Shown here piece by piece: positions 30,597 to 38,955 of a stretch of DNA of 39,002 nt. This DNA is from Prado023 sp039812125. Its GTDB lineage: Bacteria > Actinomycetota > Actinomycetes > S36-B12 > CAIYMF01. Location of the stretch: contig JBDHZV010000013.1 in NCBI GenBank assembly GCA_039812125.1, positions 1-39,002 of the forward strand. Direction: 5' to 3'. The notes below the pieces were generated by a model. The model worked only from the letters and a program-made list of their open reading frames with translations, ran no database searches and was not told the DNA's origin. A program made the translations under genes and the position numbers. Within the stretch, counting starts at the first letter, position 1; the number at the start of each line of letters is the position of its first letter.

Positions 30597-32042
30597 ATGA
30601 CCGCCTCGGTTGAGACCGTGCAGGGCGTCGGTCGCGTCGCCCGCGTGACCGGTCCTGTCGTCGACGTGGAGTTCCCCGTCGAGGCCATGCCCGAACTCAT
30701 GAACGCCCTCCAGGTCGACGTCTCGTTCGGCGTGGGCGAGGAGGGCGGCGGGACCCGCACGCTGACCCTCGAGGTCGCCCAGCACCTGGGTGACAACCTG
30801 GTCCGGGCGATCTCCATGCAGCCCACCGACGGGCTGGTCCGCGGGGCCGCGGTCCGCGACACCGGGGAGTCCATCACCGTCCCGGTCGGCGACGTGACCA
30901 AGGGCCACGTGTGGAACACCCTGGGCAAGCCCCTGGATGTGCCGGAGTCGTCGCTGCAGATCACCGAGCGGTGGGGCATCCACCGCCAGCCCCCGGCGTT
31001 CGACCAGCTCGAGAGCAAGACCGAGGTGTTCACCACCGGCATCAAGGTCATCGACCTGCTCACCCCCTACGTGCAGGGCGGCAAGATCGGCCTGTTCGGG
31101 GGCGCCGGTGTGGGCAAGACCGTGCTGATCCAGGAGATGATCACCCGCGTCGCCAAGAACTTCGGCGGCGTGTCGGTGTTCGCCGGGGTGGGGGAGCGCA
31201 CCCGCGAGGGCAACGACCTGTTCCTGGAGATGACCGAGTCCGGCGTCATCAAGGACACCGCGCTGGTCTTCGGCCAGATGGACGAGCCGCCCGGCACCCG
31301 GCTGCGGGTCGCACTGTCCGCGCTGACGATGGCGGAGTACTTCCGCGACGTGCAGAAGCAGGACGTGCTGCTGTTCATCGACAACATCTTCCGGTTCACC
31401 CAGGCCGGCTCCGAGGTCTCCACACTGCTGGGCCGGATGCCCTCCGCGGTGGGCTACCAGCCGACCCTGGCCGACGAGATGGGCCAGTTGCAGGAGCGGA
31501 TCACCTCGACGCGCGGGCACTCGATCACGTCGCTGCAGGCCATCTACGTGCCGGCTGACGACCTGACCGACCCCGCTCCGGCGACCACCTTCGCCCACCT
31601 CGACGCGACGACGGTGCTCTCCCGGCCGATCTCCGAGCTGGGGATCTACCCGGCCGTGGACCCGCTGGACTCCACCTCGCGGATCCTGGACCCGCGCATC
31701 GTCGGCGACGAGCACTACGCCGTCGCGGCGCGCACCAAGGAGATCCTGCAGCGGTACAAGGACCTGCAGGACATCATCGCGATCCTGGGCATCGACGAGC
31801 TGTCCGAGGAGGACAAGCTCCTGGTCAACCGGGCCCGTCGGATCCAGCGGTTCCTCTCCCAGAACATGTTCGTCGCCGAGGCGTTCACGGGTCTTCCGGG
31901 CTCGTTCGTCCCCGTCGAGGAGACGATCGCCGCGTTCAAGTCGCTGGCCGAGGGCGAGTTCGACCACATCCCCGAGCAGGCGTTCTTCATGTGCGGCGGC
32001 ATCGAGGACGTCGAGCGCAACGCGGCCAAGCTCAAGGGCTGA
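30597..32042 (+). CDS. atpD: ATP synthase F1 subunit beta
   Basis: 481 residues, the catalytic subunit. Walker A is GGAGVGKT (168-175), and VGERTREGNDL holds the catalytic glutamate. VLLFIDNIFRFTQAGSEVSTLLGRMPSAVGYQPTL contains Walker B and the beta signature, and DELSEEDKLLV is the DELSEED-type lever contacting gamma. AGGAAGGAAG lies just upstream of the ATG. The stop TGA shares its A with the ATG of atpC. Confidence 0.99.
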   Translation: MTASVETVQGVGRVARVTGPVVDVEFPVEAMPELMNALQVDVSFGVGEEGGGTRTLTLEVAQHLGDNLVRAISMQPTDGLVRGAAVRDTGESITVPVGDVTKGHVWNTLGKPLDVPESSLQITERWGIHRQPPAFDQLESKTEVFTTGIKVIDLLTPYVQGGKIGLFGGAGVGKTVLIQEMITRVAKNFGGVSVFAGVGERTREGNDLFLEMTESGVIKDTALVFGQMDEPPGTRLRVALSALTMAEYFRDVQKQDVLLFIDNIFRFTQAGSEVSTLLGRMPSAVGYQPTLADEMGQLQERITSTRGHSITSLQAIYVPADDLTDPAPATTFAHLDATTVLSRPISELGIYPAVDPLDSTSRILDPRIVGDEHYAVAARTKEILQRYKDLQDIIAILGIDELSEEDKLLVNRARRIQRFLSQNMFVAEAFTGLPGSFVPVEETIAAFKSLAEGEFDHIPEQAFFMCGGIEDVERNAAKLKG

Positions 32043-32461
32043 TGACGATGGCCGAGATGAGCGTCTCGCTGGTCGCGATGGACCGACCGGTGTGGTCGGG
32101 CGCGGCCCGGCTGGTCGTGGCCACCACGCCCGAGGGCGAGATCGGCATCATGGCCGGTCACGAACCGCTGCTCGCGCTGCTGGTGGACGGGGCGGTGCGC
32201 ATCGAGACGCCGCAGCGGGAGGTCGTCGGGGCCGTGGTGCACGGCGGCTTCTTCTCGGTGAGCCACAACAAGGTGGCCATCCTGGCCGAGACGGCCGAGC
32301 TGGACACCGAGATCGACGTGGCCCGGGCCCAGCGTGCCCTGGACCGGATCCTGGCCGACGGCAGCGTCGACCGGGCCGAGAAGGCCGCCGAGCTGCGGGC
32401 CCGCAGCAGGCTCAAGGCGGCCATGGGTGCCGAGGCCCGCACGATGCATCGGGGCGCCTGA
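32042..32461 (+). CDS. atpC: ATP synthase F1 subunit epsilon
   Basis: 139 residues from the ATG that overlaps the atpD stop; an ATG at 32048 (MAEMSVSLVAMDRPVW) is an equally possible start and closer to the family beginning. The N-terminal beta-sandwich has TTPEGEIGIMAGHEPLLALL, the epsilon signature. The C-terminal helices (ARAQRALDRILADGSVDRAEKAAELRARSRLKAAM) are complete, so the regulatory helix hairpin that can inhibit hydrolysis is likely kept. Last gene of the operon; a hairpin follows at 32499. Confidence 0.96.
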   Translation: MTMAEMSVSLVAMDRPVWSGAARLVVATTPEGEIGIMAGHEPLLALLVDGAVRIETPQREVVGAVVHGGFFSVSHNKVAILAETAELDTEIDVARAQRALDRILADGSVDRAEKAAELRARSRLKAAMGAEARTMHRGA

Positions 32462-32498
32462 CCGGCCCGCTGCGAACCGGACGACCCCGCACGGTGGT

Positions 32499-32529
32499 CC
32501 ACCTCGTTCACGTTCGGTGAGCGAGGTGG
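32499..32529 (+). terminator. Terminator hairpin of the atp operon
   Basis: CCACCTCGTTCAC (32499-32511) and GTGAGCGAGGTGG (32517-32529) form a 13-bp stem with a single G-U pair and a 5-nt loop, GTTCG. It starts 38 nt after the atpC stop. No T-run follows. The remaining ~150 nt up to the GH16 gene hold no gene or promoter that I can support. Confidence 0.7.
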
Positions 32530-32680
32530 GGCGTTCGGGGTGCCCGCATGCAACCGGCCGGATCGGGCTGGCGGTCCGCATGCCCCGGGCGTGACGGATC
32601 ACCGGTGGCGCGATGCTCCGTCCGGGTGAGGCCCCCGCGCGCAGGACAAGCCGACCCGTGGCGGTGCCGACTCCCACGGC

Positions 32681-33964
32681 ATGGCAGCGTCCCTGGCACG
32701 TGGGCTCGTGGCAGCGGTGGCCGTGCTGGGCCTGCTCGCCGGGGCCGTGGCGCCCGCCGCCACCGCGGCCACGTCCGCCTCGGCGGCGGCCGCTGCGGCT
32801 GCTGGCGCCCCGCAGGCCGCCGGCGTGAGCGCGGCAACCACGGCGACGAAGTCCGCGAAGAAGACCACGAAGGCCAAGAAGAAGTCCAAGAAGTCCACGA
32901 AGAAGTCCAAGAAGTCCACGAAGAAGGCCAAGAAGGGCAAGAAGCGGACCAGGGCGAAGGCAACGAGGGGGTCCGCAGGGACGACCACGACGGCAGTGGC
33001 GACTGCGCCGGCCACGCCGACGGGCCTGCGTGCCACCTCGGTCTCGGCCACCTCCGTCAGCCTGTCGTGGCGCGCGGTGGGCGCAGCCACCTCCTACGAC
33101 ATCTACCGCAACGGTGCCTGGGCAGGTTCCTCCCGCTCGACGACCTGGACCGGCTACGGGCTCGCCCCGGGCACGCGGTACACCTTCCAGGTCGTCGCCC
33201 TGGCCGGTTCGCGGTGGTCGGCCCGCTCCACGGCCGTGCCGGTCACCACCCGGGCGGCGGCACCGGTGGCGACCCCGACCACGATGCCCCAGGGCGACCT
33301 GCCGGGCTGGCGCCAGGTCTTCGCCGAGGACTTCGCCACCCCTGCTGCCCGGGGGACGTTCACCGACGTCTACGCCCCGCGGTGGGACGCCTATCCGCAG
33401 CCGTGGCGCGACACGTCCGGGAAGGGCATGTACAGCCCCCAGCGCACCCTGTCGGTGTCGGACGGGCAGCTGCGCATCTGGCTGCACTCCGAGGGCGGCC
33501 AGCCCTACGTGGCCGCCCCACTGCCGCGGCTGCCGCAGATGACCTACGGCCGGTTCTCGGTCCGGTTCCGTGCCGATGCGGTGCCGGGCTACAAGTTGGC
33601 GTTCCTGCTGTGGCCGGACTCCGAGACGTGGCCGCTGGACGGCGAGATCGACTTCCCGGAGGGCGACCTGACAGGGCGGATCTCCGCGTTCGCCCACCAC
33701 GCCGACGCCGCTGGCGGCCAGGACGCCTTCCCGACCACGGCGACGTTCACCGGGTGGCACGTCGCCACCACCGAATGGGCTCCCGGCCGGGTGACGTTCC
33801 TGCTCGACGGCGTCGTGATCGGCGTGTCGACCACCGACGTCCCCGACCGGCCCATGCACGTCGTGCTGCAGACCGAGACCACCCTGGATGCCACGCCGGT
33901 ACCGGCAACCGCGTCGGGAACAGTCCAGGTGGACTGGTTCACGGCGTACACGCTGGCGCGGTGA
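32681..33964 (+). CDS. Secreted GH16-family glycoside hydrolase with lysine-rich linker and FN3 domain
   Basis: 427 residues. Signal peptide about 1-30 (LARGLVAAVAVLGLLAGAVAP, then an AxA site), an Ala-rich spacer, a lysine-rich stretch (57-93), an FN3 domain near 108-192 (ATPTGLRATSVSATSVSLSW ... YDIYRNG ... YTFQVVAL), then a beta-jelly-roll GH16 catalytic domain from about 208. The catalytic signature is GEIDFPE (Glu322, Asp324, Glu327), with YGRFSVRFRA and GWHVATTEWAPGRVTFLLDG as flanking family blocks. GH16 enzymes cut or transfer beta-1,3/1,4-glucans and galactans; the exact substrate is open. No ribosome-binding site precedes the ATG. It leads a run of co-oriented polysaccharide genes. 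Confidence 0.9.
   Translation: MAASLARGLVAAVAVLGLLAGAVAPAATAATSASAAAAAAAGAPQAAGVSAATTATKSAKKTTKAKKKSKKSTKKSKKSTKKAKKGKKRTRAKATRGSAGTTTTAVATAPATPTGLRATSVSATSVSLSWRAVGAATSYDIYRNGAWAGSSRSTTWTGYGLAPGTRYTFQVVALAGSRWSARSTAVPVTTRAAAPVATPTTMPQGDLPGWRQVFAEDFATPAARGTFTDVYAPRWDAYPQPWRDTSGKGMYSPQRTLSVSDGQLRIWLHSEGGQPYVAAPLPRLPQMTYGRFSVRFRADAVPGYKLAFLLWPDSETWPLDGEIDFPEGDLTGRISAFAHHADAAGGQDAFPTTATFTGWHVATTEWAPGRVTFLLDGVVIGVSTTDVPDRPMHVVLQTETTLDATPVPATASGTVQVDWFTAYTLAR
32849..32959 (+). repeat. Low-complexity lysine-codon repeat in the GH16 gene
   Basis: Tandem AAGAAGTCC / ACGAAGAAG-type units encode KKSKKSTKKSKKSTKKAKK within residues 57-93. The strand is strongly purine-biased (AAG-rich) compared with the GC-rich surroundings. 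All units are in frame. Confidence 0.8.
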
Positions 33965-34013
33965 CCAGCAGATCCGTGCCGACCCGTCGCGGCCAGGACC
34001 GGGAGGAGCCAGG

Positions 34014-35291
34014 ATGACCTGCACGACGACGCCAGCCCCCGTGGGCATCGGCCCCGTGCGCGTGGTGGTCTGGGACCTCGACGGCGCCCTGCCCGACCTC
34101 GACGGCACGGCCAGGACTGCCTCGGGGGTGCGCTACGCGCGGGCCCGGGTACTCCTGCGCGTGGCCGGCCGGCCGGTCGCCCAGGTGGACGTGGACCTCC
34201 CACCGGAGGGCCTCGACGCCCTCGACCTGGTCGACCTGGCCCGTCACGCGGTCGCGGGCTGCCCCGATCCGGACCCGCCGGTCGCGCTGGCCGAGCTGCC
34301 GGCGGTGTCGGTCGTGATCCCCACCCGGGACCGCCCGGAGGCCCTGGCCGCGGCCCTCGCGACCGTGCTGGCGGGGGACCACCCGCGGGTGGAGGTGATC
34401 GTCGTGGACAACGCCCCCAGCACCGACCTCACCGCGCGGCTCGTCCAGAGCCACCCCGACCCGCGGGTCCGCTACGTCCACGAGCCGCGCCCTGGCATCA
34501 GTGCCGCCCGCAACGCCGGGGTCGCCGCGGCCCGCCACGACCTCGTCGCGTTCACCGACGACGACGTGCACGTCGATGCGTCGTGGGCGAGCAGCCTCGC
34601 AGCGGTGTTCGTGCGCCACCCGGAGGCCGGTGCGGTGACCGGGCTGGTCATCCCGGCGGTGCTCGACACCCCGGCCCAGATCCGCTTCGAGCTGGCGGGC
34701 GGCTTCGGGAAGGGCCTGGTGGCGCGCTCGTACACGGCCTCCCGGACCGCGGTCGACCCGCTGTTCTACCCCTACAGCGCCGGATCGTTCGGCTCGGGCA
34801 ACAACATGGCCTTCCGTCGGGAGGTCCTGGCGGGGCTGGGCGGCTTCGACGAGGCCCTCGGGGTGGGGACCCCCAGCCGCGGCGGCGAGGACCTCGACGT
34901 CCTGCTGGCCCTGGTGCTGGCCGGCGGCGTCGTGCGGTACGAACCGGCCGCACTGATCCGCCACGTCCACCGCGCCGACCACGAGGGACTGCGTCGACAG
35001 ATGGTCGGGTACGGCTCGGGGCTGACCGCGATGCTGACCAAGCGGATGCTCGCAGGGCCGTCCGCCGCCGCGGGGGTGCTGCGCGCGGTGCCGCAGGGCG
35101 TGTGGTTCCTCATCGACCCGACCAGCCGGCGGAACTCCGGCCGACAGGACGACTACCCATCGGACCTGACCCGCGCGGAGCTGTCCGGGATGCTGCGCGG
35201 GCCGGTCTGGTACCTGCGCGGCCGGTGGCGGGCGCGCCGCCCCCCGGGGGGTGAGCGCCGATGGCCGAGGAGTCCGGGTACCGGCGCCTGA
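34014..35291 (+). CDS. Family 2 glycosyltransferase
   Basis: 425 residues. A 95-residue N-terminal region I do not recognise (it contains VVVWDLDG, without the rest of a HAD fold) precedes a GT-A domain. SVVIPTRDRPEAL (99-111) is the GT2 nucleotide-sugar start, PGISAARNAGV (160-170) is typical, the metal motif is FTDDDVHVD (Asp182-184), and GSGNNMAFRREVLAGLGGFDEALG is the acceptor-side block. A C-terminal helix-rich tail ends in an Arg/Pro-rich stretch. GGAGGAG before the ATG is one of the strongest ribosome-binding sites in the window. It overlaps the next gene by 31 nt. The sugar donor is unknown; the context suggests a surface polysaccharide. Confidence 0.92.
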   Translation: MTCTTTPAPVGIGPVRVVVWDLDGALPDLDGTARTASGVRYARARVLLRVAGRPVAQVDVDLPPEGLDALDLVDLARHAVAGCPDPDPPVALAELPAVSVVIPTRDRPEALAAALATVLAGDHPRVEVIVVDNAPSTDLTARLVQSHPDPRVRYVHEPRPGISAARNAGVAAARHDLVAFTDDDVHVDASWASSLAAVFVRHPEAGAVTGLVIPAVLDTPAQIRFELAGGFGKGLVARSYTASRTAVDPLFYPYSAGSFGSGNNMAFRREVLAGLGGFDEALGVGTPSRGGEDLDVLLALVLAGGVVRYEPAALIRHVHRADHEGLRRQMVGYGSGLTAMLTKRMLAGPSAAAGVLRAVPQGVWFLIDPTSRRNSGRQDDYPSDLTRAELSGMLRGPVWYLRGRWRARRPPGGERRWPRSPGTGA

Positions 35292-36439
35292 TCTGGGTCA
35301 TCGTGGCCATCGGGGCGGTGGTGGCCCTGGTGCTGCCCGCGCGCGCCCTGAGCTCGGCGCGCGGCAGCACCGAGCTGCCCGACGCCACCGGGCCGCTGTT
35401 CGTGGGGGTCACGCACACCCAGGACACGATCGAGCCGTGGGATCCGCAGCCGGCCCAGGCGCTGGCCGAGGACATCCTGCGGCGAGCCGCGCCCGTGCAG
35501 AACCAGTTCCTGATGGGCTGGGGCGCGCTGAACCCGGAGCCGTCCCCCGGCCAGTACGACTGGCAGTCCCTGGACCAGCGGCTGGCCCGCATCGGGGCCA
35601 CCGGGGGCACCCCCGTGGTCACGCTGTGCTGCGCCCCCGACTGGATGAAGGGGGGCACCGCCGGGCGGACCGACTGGGACCGGCTCGGCGTGGCGCCGGA
35701 CCCCGAGCACTACGACGACTTCGCGGCGCTGGCGGTGGCGGTGGCCCAGCGCTATCCCCAGGTGCGCCACTTCGCGGTGTGGAGCGAGCTGCGCGGGTTC
35801 TACAACCCGTGGAGCAACGACTGGGACATGCCGCAGTTCGTGACCTTCTACGACACCGTGTACCGCGCGCTCAAGCAGCACGACCCGACGCTGCAGGTCG
35901 GTGGCCCCGGACCCGTCATGGACTCCTGGGCCTTCGCCGAGGCGATGTCGGACCCCAGCGACGTGCGCGGCGCGTGGGGGGTCGTGGACCAGCGTGCCCT
36001 GGACGCGCTGTCGTACTGGCTGGAGCACGCGGCCGGGGCGGACTTCCTCACCCTCAACGCCTCCACGGCCAACCGCTACACCGGGCGCACCATCCCGGTG
36101 GCCGAGGCCGTGGGGAAGCTGCGGGCCATCGGCGACTGGATCCGTGCCCGCACCGACCTGCCCCAGTGGTGGATGGAGGTCTACTCCCCGGCGCAGGACC
36201 GCACGGCCACCTCGTACAGCCACTGGATCCCGGCGACGCCCGAGTCGATCGACCTGGCCCTGGACACGATCCGGGCGGCCGGCGGGCACGTGGCACTGCT
36301 GTGGAACCCGCAGGGGACCCGGACGCTGTGCACCAACTGCCTGTGGACGTGGCCGGGGTCCCCGGGGGGGTCCCGCGAGACCGAGTTCGTGCCGGTGCTC
36401 GCCGCCCACGCCGCGCTGACCGAGGGGCTCACGCCATGA
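35261..36439 (+). CDS. Membrane-anchored clan-A glycoside hydrolase (GH39-like)
   Basis: 392 residues. A signal anchor (LIWVIVAIGAVVALVLPARAL, about 10-30) is followed by a TIM-barrel glycosidase. The acid/base region is FAVWSELRGFYNP (Glu176; the more common family form is WNE), and the candidate nucleophile is in PQWWMEVYSP (Glu306) on the later strand. GQYDWQSLDQRLARIGATGGTPVVTL is typical of the early barrel. Close families include beta-xylosidase-like GH39 and glycosidases within exopolysaccharide loci. It probably trims or releases the polymer made by neighbours. The ATG lies inside the end of the GT2 gene and the stop overlaps the ATP-grasp start (ATGA). Confidence 0.8.
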   Translation: MAEESGYRRLIWVIVAIGAVVALVLPARALSSARGSTELPDATGPLFVGVTHTQDTIEPWDPQPAQALAEDILRRAAPVQNQFLMGWGALNPEPSPGQYDWQSLDQRLARIGATGGTPVVTLCCAPDWMKGGTAGRTDWDRLGVAPDPEHYDDFAALAVAVAQRYPQVRHFAVWSELRGFYNPWSNDWDMPQFVTFYDTVYRALKQHDPTLQVGGPGPVMDSWAFAEAMSDPSDVRGAWGVVDQRALDALSYWLEHAAGADFLTLNASTANRYTGRTIPVAEAVGKLRAIGDWIRARTDLPQWWMEVYSPAQDRTATSYSHWIPATPESIDLALDTIRAAGGHVALLWNPQGTRTLCTNCLWTWPGSPGGSRETEFVPVLAAHAALTEGLTP

Positions 36440-37647
36440 CCGGCACGCTGGCTGCCCGGGTGGGCAGGTCGGCGCCGCCGAGCCCGGGGGCGACCGTCGT
36501 CTTCGTCGACACCCACATGTGGGAGGCCTTCGCGGCCCTGGCCGGGGCGCTGCGCCAGCACGGCGTGCGCGTGGTCCGGGTGACCGTGCCGCCGCGCGGG
36601 AGCGTCGCCCGGGTGGCCGCCCGGGCGGACGGCCTGCTGTTCGAGCGGACGCTGCACGCGGTGTCCGGCAGTGGGAACGGGTGGTCGGTCGATCCGGGGA
36701 TCGCCGGGCGGGTGCCGGGCGTGGTGGTCGACGTGCACGCCCACGACGACCTGGTCGCGCCGCTCGATGCAGCGCTGCCCCGGTGGCGCACCAGCGCCCG
36801 GCGGGTGTCCGGCGACGCCGACCCGGCAGTCCTGGGCGACAAGCTCGCGATGCACCGGTTCGCCGCCGGCGCGGGCGTGCCGGTGCCGCGTGCCTGGGAC
36901 CGGCCCGAGGCCGTGGAGTTCCCGGTCATGGTCAAGGCGCGGGCGGGCTTCGCCGGGGTGGGGGTGCGCCGCGCCGACGACCCGGATGCGCTGGCCGCGG
37001 CCTGGAGGGACCTCACCGCGCTGCCGGGCCCGGGGGTGTTCGCCGAGGAGTGCCTGGTCGCCGGGGGACTGATGACCGCCGGGGTGGCGCTGGCGGGGCG
37101 GTTGCTCGCCGAGGTCGCGATGGTCGGCCGCCCGCACCCGGGCGACCCGCGCGGGCCGTCGGCCCGGGTCCGGGTCGTGGACCACCCCGAGGCGCTCGCC
37201 CACACCCGGCGACTCGTCGCCGCCCTGGGCTACACCGGGTTCCTGAACCTGGACTGGGTCAGCGGCACCGACGGCCGGCCCCGGCTGATCGACGTGAACG
37301 CCCGGGTCTTCGGGGCGTGGCCGGCCCTGCAGGAGGCCGGCGTCGACCTGCTCGGACCGTACCTGCAGGTGATCGCAGCGACGGGTGCACCCAGCTGGCC
37401 CCCCATGGCGGGTCGTCGGGACGACGGCGACCACGGGCTGCTGGCCTTCCCGTGCCCGCGCGCCGACTCGATCGGCGGGATCGCCCGGTGGGCGGTGGAG
37501 TCGTCCGGGATCGTGCGCGAGCGCCGGGCCTGGCTCGGACCGCGCTGGGCGCGGGCCTCCCGGGTCAAGATCGCGGGGGGAGCGGTGCAGGCCCTGGCGC
37601 GTCGGGCGTCGGCTGCGGGGCCTGCCGCAGCGACCCGGCAGGCGTAG
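36436..37647 (+). CDS. ATP-grasp domain protein
   Basis: 403 residues. An N-terminal Rossmann-like pre-ATP-grasp domain (VVFVDTHMWEAFAALAGALRQHGV) leads to DKLAMHRFAAGAGVPVPRAW (135-154) and the ATP lysine strand FPVMVKARAGFAGVGVRR (Lys167). EECLVAGG follows, then the Mg-binding strands GFLNLDWVSGTDGRPRLIDVNARVFG. The IDVNAR form places Asp and Asn as metal ligands. ATP-grasp enzymes form amide or thioester bonds from carboxylates. Relatives occur in surface-polysaccharide clusters and may attach an amino acid or similar group to a sugar, but the substrate here is unknown. The ATG overlaps the glycosidase stop by four bases. Confidence 0.85.
   Translation: MTGTLAARVGRSAPPSPGATVVFVDTHMWEAFAALAGALRQHGVRVVRVTVPPRGSVARVAARADGLLFERTLHAVSGSGNGWSVDPGIAGRVPGVVVDVHAHDDLVAPLDAALPRWRTSARRVSGDADPAVLGDKLAMHRFAAGAGVPVPRAWDRPEAVEFPVMVKARAGFAGVGVRRADDPDALAAAWRDLTALPGPGVFAEECLVAGGLMTAGVALAGRLLAEVAMVGRPHPGDPRGPSARVRVVDHPEALAHTRRLVAALGYTGFLNLDWVSGTDGRPRLIDVNARVFGAWPALQEAGVDLLGPYLQVIAATGAPSWPPMAGRRDDGDHGLLAFPCPRADSIGGIARWAVESSGIVRERRAWLGPRWARASRVKIAGGAVQALARRASAAGPAAATRQA
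37612..37631. terminator. Possible hairpin at the convergent end of the ATP-grasp gene
   Basis: GCTGCGG (37612-37618) and CCGCAGC (37625-37631) make a 7-bp stem with a 6-nt loop inside the last codons of the ATP-grasp gene. The convergent flippase gene ends 20 nt away and no other terminator is visible between the two, but the stem is short. Confidence 0.25.
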
Positions 37648-37650
37648 CCC

Positions 37651-38955
37651 TCACCGACCCACAGGCGGGTGGACCGCGGAGGTGACCGGCTCGGCGACTG
37701 CGGACGGGACGGGCGCGGCCAGGATCGGCCGCAGCCGGCGCACCAGCCAGGGCGCGCTGAGCAGCGCCCCGGTGCCGTAGCCGATCACGCAGGCCCAGCC
37801 GGGTGCGACCAGTCCCAGGACCGGGGTCAGCAGCCACGCCAGTGCCAGCACGGCGGCCACCGCCAGCACGTCGGTGATCGCCAGCAGCCGCATCCTGCCG
37901 TCCAGCCACAGCAGGGTGCGACCGAGCTGCCACACGGCGACGAACGGTGCTGCCAGGCACATGGTGCGCAGCAGCGGGGTCCCGGCTGCGGCGTATCCGG
38001 GCGCCGCCACGTCGAGCACGACCGGGGCCAGGACGGCCAGGACGACGGCGCCGACGCCGCAGACCAGGCCGAGCAGGCCGGCGGTGCGGGCCAGCTCGGC
38101 GCGGGTCACCGGGTTGGCGGCCGTGGCATGCACGCTCAGCGCCCGCAGCACGGCGTTGTTGAGCTGCTCGAAGGCCGAGCCGATCATCCAGGGCAGGGCG
38201 AAGAACCCGGCCGCGACCGTGCCGAGCCGGGCCACCACCAGCAGCGGCATCCCGAACGCGGCCACGTGCGCGGTGACCACGACCACGTACTGCAGGGCCA
38301 GGAACCTCCCGAGCTCCCGGCGCGGCGGGAGCGGCTCACGGCGCGGGGTCGGGACGTGCACGAGGCCGCGGTAGATCACGATCATGACCGCGGTGACAGC
38401 CACGGCGGCGGTGAGCACCCACGACAGGAAGATCCCCGACACCACCGCCAGCCCGGCCAGCGCCGGCAGCAGGGCCAGCTTGGCCAGGGAGAACGCCAGG
38501 TTCTGCACCGGCACGAGCGGGGCCGCCCCCAGCCCGAGCACCACGGAGTCCTGCAGGATGAACAGCGCCAGCACCGGAACGGCCACCACGAAGACCGCGA
38601 TCGTCGGACCGCCGGCCAGGAACGCCCCGCCGAGCCCGAGCGCGACGTAGCCCACGGCCAGGACCACGGCGGTGGCCCCGGTGGCCATGAAGCAGGCGGT
38701 CACCCACCGGGCCGCCCGGTCCCCGGCGGTGGGCAGGTGTCGAAGGGCGAACATCCCGAGGCTGAGCTGGGCCAGCCCCGCGAGCAGGGTCGCCGCCGAC
38801 ACGAGGGCGGAGCCCGTGCCGACCTGGCCCGGCGAGGCCAGCCGCGCGGCCAGCGCCCAGTACGCCAGCCCGACCGCGGAGGTCAGGACGGTGGAGGCCA
38901 TCAGGCTGGTCGAGTTCAGCACCAGCCGGGGGCTGTGCCCCGGCGCAGCCCTCAT
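37651..38955 (-). CDS. Polysaccharide flippase (Wzx/MATE-like membrane protein)
   Basis: 434 residues with about 12 hydrophobic helices. The opening NSTSLMASTVLTSAVGLAYWALAARLASPGQVGTGSALVSAATLLAGLAQLSLG matches the polysaccharide-biosynthesis flippase pattern (helix 1 with a Gly-Leu-Ala-Tyr/Phe turn, then a loop before helix 2). A proline- and arginine-rich cytoplasmic loop (TPRREPLPPRRELGR) sits mid-protein and a second half repeats the fold. It would move a lipid-linked glycan across the membrane. It runs opposite to the GT2/GH39/ATP-grasp genes and ends 3 nt from the ATP-grasp stop. Its ATG overlaps the stop of another gene at the window edge (ATGA). Confidence 0.85.
   Translation of the reverse strand: MRAAPGHSPRLVLNSTSLMASTVLTSAVGLAYWALAARLASPGQVGTGSALVSAATLLAGLAQLSLGMFALRHLPTAGDRAARWVTACFMATGATAVVLAVGYVALGLGGAFLAGGPTIAVFVVAVPVLALFILQDSVVLGLGAAPLVPVQNLAFSLAKLALLPALAGLAVVSGIFLSWVLTAAVAVTAVMIVIYRGLVHVPTPRREPLPPRRELGRFLALQYVVVVTAHVAAFGMPLLVVARLGTVAAGFFALPWMIGSAFEQLNNAVLRALSVHATAANPVTRAELARTAGLLGLVCGVGAVVLAVLAPVVLDVAAPGYAAAGTPLLRTMCLAAPFVAVWQLGRTLLWLDGRMRLLAITDVLAVAAVLALAWLLTPVLGLVAPGWACVIGYGTGALLSAPWLVRRLRPILAAPVPSAVAEPVTSAVHPPVGR

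Noticed and set aside
27873..31967. Very long open frame on the minus strand across atpA-atpG-atpD
   Set aside because: It is the mirror of three certain atp genes and consists of His/Gly/Arg/Asp-rich sequence typical of antisense frames in GC-rich DNA. Similar long antisense frames over 4906-8469 and 16078-18090 were rejected for the same reason.
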